This document shows positions 6,324-10,654 of a stretch of 10,654 nt of DNA, in pieces (the first letter of the stretch is position 1; every line of letters starts with the position of its first letter). Source of the DNA: Bacteroidales bacterium (GTDB taxonomy: Bacteria; Bacteroidota; Bacteroidia; Bacteroidales; UBA10428); assembly GCA_016935595.1 (NCBI GenBank), contig JAFGQQ010000407.1, positions 1-10,654 of the forward strand, written 5' to 3'. The notes beneath the pieces are model-generated. The model made no database searches, was not told the origin of the DNA, and saw only the letters and a program-made list of their open reading frames with translations. The position numbers and the translations under genes are program-made.

Positions 6324-7613
6324 CTATTTTTTCATTAAATTTTCAATTTCATCCGGTTCAATCGGAAGATCAGCCATAAAATCATAAGGCTCATTTTCAG
6401 TAATTAAAATATCGTTTTCGAGCCTAATACCAATACCCTCTTCTTTTACATATATAGCAGGTTCGCAGCTTACCACCATACCAGGTTCCAGTTTTTGGTC
6501 TTTGCTGCCTACATCATGAACATCAAGTCCTATGAAATGCGAAACGCCATGCATAAAATAATTGAAATACATAGGATTCTCCGGATCCTGGTTTATGATA
6601 TCTTTCTTTGTATATAATCCTAATTTTATATGTTCTTCTTCCCAGATTTTGCATACTATTTTCTGGTATTCATTTAATGATTTTCCAGGTTTAAGCATTG
6701 CCCTTGCCTGCTTAAATACTCTCAATGTGGCCTCATATAATTCGCGTTGCCTGCTCGAAAATTTTCCGTTTACCGGTATGGTTCTTGTACAATCACCCGG
6801 ATAATTGGCATATTCGGCACCAAAATCAACTAATACCAGATCGCCATCATTACAACTTTTATTATTTTCGATGTAGTGAAGAATACAACAATTCTTTCCT
6901 GACGCTATTATAGGAGAAAATGAATGTCCTGATGCACGATTTCTAATAAATTCATGAGTCAACTCAGCTTCAATCTCATATTCCATAACACCTGGCTTAA
7001 TGAATTTTATAATTCTGTGAAATCCTTTTTTAGTAATATCACATGCTTGTTGTATTAATTCAATTTCTTCCGGTTCTTTTATTAGTCGTAAATTACTTAA
7101 AATGGGTGCTAACCGCTCATATTTATGCAACGGATATTTTATTTTTAATTTTTCTTCAAACCGAATATCTTTATATGGCACATCGCTCGAGAACCTAGGA
7201 TTTTCGTTTCTGTTTAAATAAACATAATCTGAAAATAATATAAGTTCATTCAATGCTTTTTCAAACTCTTCTAACCAATAAATAGTATTAATGCCTGAAG
7301 TATTTGCGGCTTCCTTTTTTGTATATTTATGACCATTCCAAATTTCTATTTCTTTGTTTGTTTTTAAAATGAACAACACTTCCCTTAATTTTTCATTAGG
7401 ATGATCGGGACAAAGTGTTAAAATTGTTTTTTCCTGATCAATACCCGATAAATAAAACAAATCGGAATTCTGCCTGAATGGAAAATTCTGATCACCGTTT
7501 CTGGGCATTTCATCATTAGAATTTACAATTACCAATGATTTCTTTTTAATTTGTTTAAGGAGTTTATTCCTGTTTTTAATAAACAACTTATTATCAATTG
7601 GCAAGTATTTCAT
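6324..7613 (-). CDS. pepP: Aminopeptidase P family (M24B) Xaa-Pro aminopeptidase
   Basis: The 429-residue protein has the aminopeptidase P layout: an N-terminal creatinase-like domain (about 1-175, with RQNSDLFYLSGI at 47-58) and a C-terminal pita-bread metallopeptidase domain (about 180-425). All five dimetal ligands are visible: Asp263 in VDFGAE, Asp274 in GDCTRT, His359 in HGVSHFIGLDVHDVG, Glu384 in CEPAIY and Glu399 in IRLEND. Supporting His355 and His366 are also present. It should remove an N-terminal residue preceding proline from peptides in the cytoplasm using manganese. Length and motifs match E. coli PepP. It is the first gene of the minus-strand operon with the PAP2 phosphatase and hydrolase, and reads away from the 519-bp gene-free region, which must contain its promoter. 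Confidence 0.93.
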   Translation of the reverse strand: MKYLPIDNKLFIKNRNKLLKQIKKKSLVIVNSNDEMPRNGDQNFPFRQNSDLFYLSGIDQEKTILTLCPDHPNEKLREVLFILKTNKEIEIWNGHKYTKKEAANTSGINTIYWLEEFEKALNELILFSDYVYLNRNENPRFSSDVPYKDIRFEEKLKIKYPLHKYERLAPILSNLRLIKEPEEIELIQQACDITKKGFHRIIKFIKPGVMEYEIEAELTHEFIRNRASGHSFSPIIASGKNCCILHYIENNKSCNDGDLVLVDFGAEYANYPGDCTRTIPVNGKFSSRQRELYEATLRVFKQARAMLKPGKSLNEYQKIVCKIWEEEHIKLGLYTKKDIINQDPENPMYFNYFMHGVSHFIGLDVHDVGSKDQKLEPGMVVSCEPAIYVKEEGIGIRLENDILITENEPYDFMADLPIEPDEIENLMKK

Positions 7614-7698
7614 AATATAAGCAATTTAGATTGTCAATGAAATAAATGATTCTTATATTTTATTATTTAATTTATAGAAATTATATATATCCTAATAA

Positions 7699-7719
7699 TC
7701 TATGCTTGCAAGATATAGA
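7699..7719. repeat. Imperfect dyad centred on CTTGCAAG
   Basis: TCTAT and ATAGA arms surround a perfect 8-bp palindrome CTTGCAAG, with a one- versus two-base asymmetry between arms and core. It lies about 86 bp upstream of the aminopeptidase P start. It has no loop, so a protein-binding site is more plausible than an RNA hairpin. No regulator is known. Confidence 0.3.
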
Positions 7720-8015
7720 ATCTAATTTAAATAATTATTCTATGATAAATCTTTTTAATACTTTCTTGAAGAAAAAGTTATCATTTTCATGAGCCTTTTG
7801 TGATTTTTAATCAAATATTGAATGTTTAATATCATGTTAATAACTTGGTTTTAGATTTTTTTACAAAGGAAAATTAAATTGGGCAAAAGTTAATTTTAAG
7901 AAATATTATTAAAAGAAAATATATTATTTTTTAAATTTTTTCACGTATCCTTTATTAGTGTTCATCTTCAAAAAATATTCTTTCATTTATTTATTTAATA
8001 AATTCATCAAAAAAT

Positions 8016-8035
8016 AAAAAATATTATTTTTTTTT
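8016..8035 (+). terminator. Weak A/T hairpin followed by a T-run
   Basis: AAAAAATA and TATTTTTT arms are separated by one base, and the right arm runs into nine consecutive T. The stem has no G-C pair and no gene is known to end upstream on the plus strand, so this may simply be low-complexity sequence. It would only make sense as the end of an unrecognised transcript in the gene-free region. Confidence 0.15.
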
Positions 8036-8059
8036 CAAATTAATTACGAAGAGGCTTGC

Positions 8060-8078
8060 ATAATTTAAAATAAATTAT
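8060..8078. repeat. Inverted repeat upstream of the helical-protein gene
   Basis: Perfect 8-bp arms ATAATTTA and TAAATTAT flank AAA. It sits 54 bp before the ATG at 8133, within expected promoter distance, and could be an operator. The arms are all A/T, so chance is a real alternative in this base composition. Confidence 0.3.
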
Positions 8079-8132
8079 ATATTCGCATAATATATAACAA
8101 TGTATCTTATATAATTTGTAAAACGTTCTATT

Positions 8133-8864
8133 ATGCCTTACCGTAGACTTCCGAATACTGATAGTTCCAGATTAAAAGCCTTGAGGAGTGCTTATTCCAA
8201 AGGCAAAGAGTTACCACCTTTTAAATTAGCTTTTACTCAATCAACATTCCAAAAAGCACAGTCTTTCCTGCCATTATTTGAGCATTCTATGACTTTGCAA
8301 AAACATGCTTATTCAACCCAAATACAAAAAAATAAAGATTATTTAAATGCTTTAAAGCGTGCAAAATTATATATTTCACATTTTATTCAGGTATTGAATT
8401 TAGCCATATCTCGTGAGGAGTTGCCTGCTGTAACCAGAACATATTATGGTTTAAAAGAAAATGATAAGAAAGTTCCTTTATTAAATACAGAGACAGAAGT
8501 AATTGAATGGGGAAATAAAATAATTGAAGGAGAAGCAAAAAGGGTACGGGAAGGTAAGTCTCCAATAACCAATCCAACTATTGCATTGGTTCGTGTAAAA
8601 TATGAACAGTTTCTTGAAGCATACAATCATCAAAAAACTTTACAAAAGAATACTGCAAGGGAGCAGAAAAAACTTTCTGAATTAAGAGAAAATGCTGATG
8701 AAATTATACTAAATGTTTGGAATGAAGTGGAAGAAACTTACAAAGACTTGCCCGAGGAGATTAAACGTGAAAAAGCAAAAGAATATGGATTGGTTTATGT
8801 TTATAGAAAGAATGAAATTGAAAGGATAAATTTTTTCGATTTTAGTAAATCGGTCACCATTTAG
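8133..8864 (+). CDS. Conserved all-helical protein of unknown function (MPYRRLPNTD type)
   Basis: The 243-residue protein has no signal peptide, membrane segment or recognised catalytic motif. It begins MPYRRLPNTD, an N-terminus I recognise from widespread uncharacterised Bacteroidota proteins, so the ATG at 8133 is secure. The rest is strongly helical and charged. A long amphipathic region runs about 33-95 with conserved-looking HFIQVLNLAI at 83-92, followed by YYGL at 104-107. A middle segment PLLNTETEVIEWG and EGEAKRV spans 115-138, then NPTIALV (147-153). A probable coiled coil lies at 155-215. The protein finishes with a short strand-like YGLVYVYRKNEI. It is probably cytoplasmic; no function should be assigned. 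Its TAG stop is one base from the stop of the convergent 162-residue gene. The upstream region has an inverted repeat 54 bp before the start. Confidence 0.85.
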   Translation: MPYRRLPNTDSSRLKALRSAYSKGKELPPFKLAFTQSTFQKAQSFLPLFEHSMTLQKHAYSTQIQKNKDYLNALKRAKLYISHFIQVLNLAISREELPAVTRTYYGLKENDKKVPLLNTETEVIEWGNKIIEGEAKRVREGKSPITNPTIALVRVKYEQFLEAYNHQKTLQKNTAREQKKLSELRENADEIILNVWNEVEETYKDLPEEIKREKAKEYGLVYVYRKNEIERINFFDFSKSVTI

Positions 8865-8865
8865 G

Positions 8866-9354
8866 TTAATCTAAATTTTGGATATTTTCCATAAATTTTT
8901 GAGAATCGTAATCAGGCATGAAATTATTATTTTTGACAATTTCAGAAGTTTCTTCATTAAAATATCCTTTTATATATTGATTTGGTAAGGTGTAAATCCA
9001 TTGATCCCTTTCTTCATCAAAACGAGATTCTTTAACAGCTAGAATTTCTTCTACAGAGTATTCCAGTTCTTTCGAAGCTTTTTTTAATTCTTCTAAATAC
9101 TTGTCATATATTTTATTGGCAATACAAATAATAATATTATAATGTCCATAGTCTTTCCTAACATTGTGTAAATATTTCAAAACAACAATATCATTCACAA
9201 GCACATCCGTTGTTTTTAAAATTGCTTCTGCAAATTCGAAACCGTTTTCAAGGATCAATTTCGCAACTTCCTCCGAACTTGTCCGATGAATATAACATAC
9301 ATAATTTTCTTCGTCGAATTTAATAAAATCTAATATTTCTTTGCTATAATCCAT
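8866..9354 (-). CDS. Uncharacterised 162-residue protein, possible ART-like fold
   Basis: I do not firmly recognise this acidic soluble protein. It has no signal peptide or membrane helix. The N-terminal part reads YIHRTSSEEV (21-30) then ILENGF (34-39), which resembles the opening strand-His-helix-GF of ADP-ribosyltransferase/PARP-like folds (typically H[GR]TS...A..I...GF). A beta-strand follows at 71-78 (HYNIIICI), then a charged helical insert at 82-110. A C-terminal segment LPNQYIKGYF (123-132) and NNNF (142-145) resemble the P..YI.GYI...NP.F ending of some such domains. Catalytic residues beyond His23 cannot be assigned, so activity is speculative. It starts 21 nt after the CPBP protease gene on the same strand, likely an operon. 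It ends tail to tail, one base apart, with the helical-protein gene. Confidence 0.78.
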   Translation of the reverse strand: MDYSKEILDFIKFDEENYVCYIHRTSSEEVAKLILENGFEFAEAILKTTDVLVNDIVVLKYLHNVRKDYGHYNIIICIANKIYDKYLEELKKASKELEYSVEEILAVKESRFDEERDQWIYTLPNQYIKGYFNEETSEIVKNNNFMPDYDSQKFMENIQNLD

Positions 9355-9375
9355 TTTTTGTTAATAGGTCTCGAA

Positions 9376-10314
9376 TTATAAATTAAATTTAGTATTGTTT
9401 TTCAATAATAGTTGTTTTTTTAAAAAATACAGCAAAAAACCAATAAATAATATACTCATTAAAAAAAATATAAATGAGTCATTCACCGTACCTATTTTAT
9501 CAATATTCTCCGAAACGTATTCATCGCCAAAACGGTAGTAGGCAAAAACTGCTGCCCCGTTGTTTATAAAGTGGGCAAAAATTGGTAACCATATACTTTT
9601 GCTCCAATAATAAAGATAACCTAATAACAGCCCTAAAAGTAACCTCGGTAAAAAACCATAAAATTGAAAATGTAAGATGCTAAATAATAAGGATGCCAGA
9701 CAGATTCCCCAAAAAGCATGTTTAGTCCATTCAATACAAATTTTTTGAATTACACCACGAAATAGTAATTCTTCACCAATAGCAGGAATTATGGCTATCA
9801 TAAATAAATTGAATAAGAAACTGCTTAATGTTTCGGCTTTTACAAAAACCAAAGTAAGATCTTGAGCAGTATTTTCTTTTTCTTTCATCCATATTTCGAC
9901 AGAAGAGAGAAATTCAGGTAATTCTAATTTTGAATTTATTTCAGCTAAAAAGTTTATCATCGGCAAGGATCCTAACATGATTAGCGCTGATATAATAAAA
10001 ACGGGAATCGTTGTTGAAATATTTAAGTTTAAATAATCAATAGTATTTCTATTTATAAAATAACCAATTAAAAAAGGAGGTATAACAAATAAACCAACAG
10101 TTTGTATTACTTGAAAATATTTAATAATTGAGAGGTTCTCAGGATCATGAAAATTCTCAAATATTAAAGGGATATCAAAAATACTTATGTTAAATAATGG
10201 TTTGGCAAGCAATGATCCTATGAAAAGAATAAAAATGAAAACCGAAAATGAAATAAAGCCTGAAAAAATTAATTTTGCAAATGGATGTGAATTATGTAAA
10301 AAACCTTTTTGCAT
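9376..10314 (-). CDS. CPBP family intramembrane protease (CAAX protease/Abi-type)
   Basis: The 312-residue polytopic membrane protein has about eight hydrophobic segments (near 14-36, 66-88, 103-122, 165-180, 200-216, 220-236, 240-258 and 279-297). The CPBP motifs are all present: EELLFR with Glu181-Glu182-Arg186, FSILH with His215, and HFINN with His248 and Asn252. These form the glutamate-based catalytic site shared with Rce1. Members cleave prenylated CAAX-type proteins in eukaryotes; in bacteria they are tied to bacteriocin self-immunity, signalling or membrane-protein maturation, and the substrate here is unknown. The gene leads the minus-strand pair with the 162-residue protein. It is divergent from the dihydrouridine synthase gene across a 71-bp gap containing a small dyad (TTAAG tg CTTAA, 10328-10339). 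Confidence 0.92.
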   Translation of the reverse strand: MQKGFLHNSHPFAKLIFSGFISFSVFIFILFIGSLLAKPLFNISIFDIPLIFENFHDPENLSIIKYFQVIQTVGLFVIPPFLIGYFINRNTIDYLNLNISTTIPVFIISALIMLGSLPMINFLAEINSKLELPEFLSSVEIWMKEKENTAQDLTLVFVKAETLSSFLFNLFMIAIIPAIGEELLFRGVIQKICIEWTKHAFWGICLASLLFSILHFQFYGFLPRLLLGLLLGYLYYWSKSIWLPIFAHFINNGAAVFAYYRFGDEYVSENIDKIGTVNDSFIFFLMSILFIGFLLYFLKKQLLLKNNTKFNL

Positions 10315-10385
10315 TTTTTAAATATAATTAAGTGCTTAAATATTTAATTATTTTTATTTAGTAAAAATAACTAATTATTTATCAT

Positions 10386-10654
10386 TTGCTAAGAATTGGC
10401 AATATAGAATTACCGGAAAAACCTCTTTTTCTGGCTCCAATGGAAGATATAAGCGATCCGTCATTCAGGCTTATATGTAAAAAGTTTGGAGTAGATATGA
10501 TGTATACTGAATTTGTTTCATCAGACGGATTAATCAGGAACGGGAAAAAAAGTTTAAAAAAGCTCGATATTTTTGATTATGAAAGACCTCTTGGTATTCA
10601 GATCTATGGCCATTTAACAGACCCAATGGTTGAGGCTGCTAAAATAGTTGAGCA
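10386..10654 (+). CDS. dusB: tRNA-dihydrouridine synthase (DusB-like), N-terminal part
   Basis: The frame is open from an in-frame TAA at 10368-10370 to the window edge. It reads LRIGNIELPEKPLFLAPMED, then SDPSFRLICKKFG, MYTEFVSSDGL and RPLGIQIYGH. This is the N-terminal FMN-binding TIM-barrel part of a Dus enzyme, which reduces uridine to dihydrouridine in tRNA with NADPH. There is no ATG before the conserved start region, so I chose TTG at 10386, giving the typical beginning M-L-R-I-G-N. About 89 residues are in the window; the catalytic Cys of the Dus family would lie just beyond it, so completeness cannot be judged. Bacteroidota members of this type are normally annotated DusB, which I follow. 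It is divergent from the CPBP protease gene. Confidence 0.9.
   Translation, partial: MLRIGNIELPEKPLFLAPMEDISDPSFRLICKKFGVDMMYTEFVSSDGLIRNGKKSLKKLDIFDYERPLGIQIYGHLTDPMVEAAKIVE

Larger units (their letters stand above)
7614..8132. other. 519-bp gene-free, AT-rich divergent intergenic region with inverted repeats
   Basis: No reading frame of convincing length or composition is present on either strand; the longest seen is a 20-codon basic peptide on the minus strand. The region separates divergent genes, so it must hold the promoters of the aminopeptidase operon (left) and the helical-protein gene (right), but no clean TAnnTTTG element was found for either. It contains an imperfect dyad at 7699-7719, short gaaaa/ttttc arms at 7771-7788, an A/T hairpin with a T-run at 8016-8035 and an 8-bp-arm repeat at 8060-8078. 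The GCATAAT heptamer occurs twice (8058-8064 and 8085-8091). A TGTTAATAA near 7833 matches the DnaA box complement at 7 of 9 positions, too little to call an origin. Confidence 0.6.

Noticed and set aside
6562..6913. Two overlapping plus-strand frames opposite the aminopeptidase P gene
   Set aside because: They lie antisense to the metal-binding domain coding region and show no protein-like composition.
7771..7841. Possible replication origin with DnaA boxes
   Set aside because: Only one 7-of-9 match and one weaker AGTTATC-like site, no cluster of boxes and no dnaA, dnaN or similar gene nearby.
7924..7986. 20-codon minus-strand reading frame encoding a basic peptide (MKEYFLKMNTNKGYVKKFKK)
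   Set aside because: Too short, low-complexity Lys/Phe composition expected by chance in AT-rich DNA, and no promoter or homologue recognised.
8383..8626. Two overlapping minus-strand frames inside the helical-protein gene
   Set aside because: Antisense shadows of a gene with a recognised N-terminus; no domain or start signal.

Overview
This is an AT-rich window whose gene complement points to a member of the Bacteroidota. Three things suggest this. There are few Shine-Dalgarno-like sequences ahead of starts. Two TAnnTTTG-type -7 elements, typical of Bacteroidota housekeeping promoters, lie upstream of genes. The gene repertoire also fits (M16 protease next to an O-methyltransferase, MPYRRLPNTD-type helical protein, secreted proteins whose mature end begins Gln, DusB beside a CPBP protease). 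The genus cannot be read from the sequence.

Left part, plus strand (1-4712): the C-terminal part of an M16 (pitrilysin/insulinase-like) peptidase and a class I O-methyltransferase sit 5 nt apart and probably share a transcript. Next comes a stand-alone MerR-type regulator with a cobalamin-binding domain of the CarH/LitR photoreceptor type, preceded by a 7-bp-arm inverted repeat. A small cysteine-rich conserved protein follows. A two-gene unit then encodes a secreted, probably outer-membrane beta-barrel protein and an S41-type protease lipoprotein, with stop and start separated by one base.

Middle part, minus strand (4690-7613): a compact three-gene operon, read from right to left, encodes an M24B aminopeptidase P, a PAP2-family membrane phosphatase and an alpha/beta hydrolase, with gaps of 13 and 10 nt. 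The end of the hydrolase gene overlaps the end of the S41 protease gene by 23 bp, tail to tail.

Right part (7614-10654): a gene-free, very AT-rich 519-bp region with several inverted repeats separates the aminopeptidase operon from a divergently transcribed all-helical conserved protein of unknown function. That gene ends one base from the end of a convergent minus-strand gene for an unrecognised 162-residue protein. The 162-residue gene follows a CPBP (CAAX-like) intramembrane protease gene on the same strand. The window closes with the N-terminal part of a tRNA-dihydrouridine synthase, divergent from the CPBP gene and apparently starting at TTG.

Most of the window looks like ordinary core and accessory Bacteroidota chromosome. 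No mobile element, CRISPR array, rRNA or tRNA was recognised. The points most worth a second look are the orphan B12-binding MerR regulator with a Gln at the expected light-state His position, the coupled barrel/S41 lipoprotein pair, the 162-residue protein with a possible ADP-ribosyltransferase-like start, and the structured 519-bp gap.
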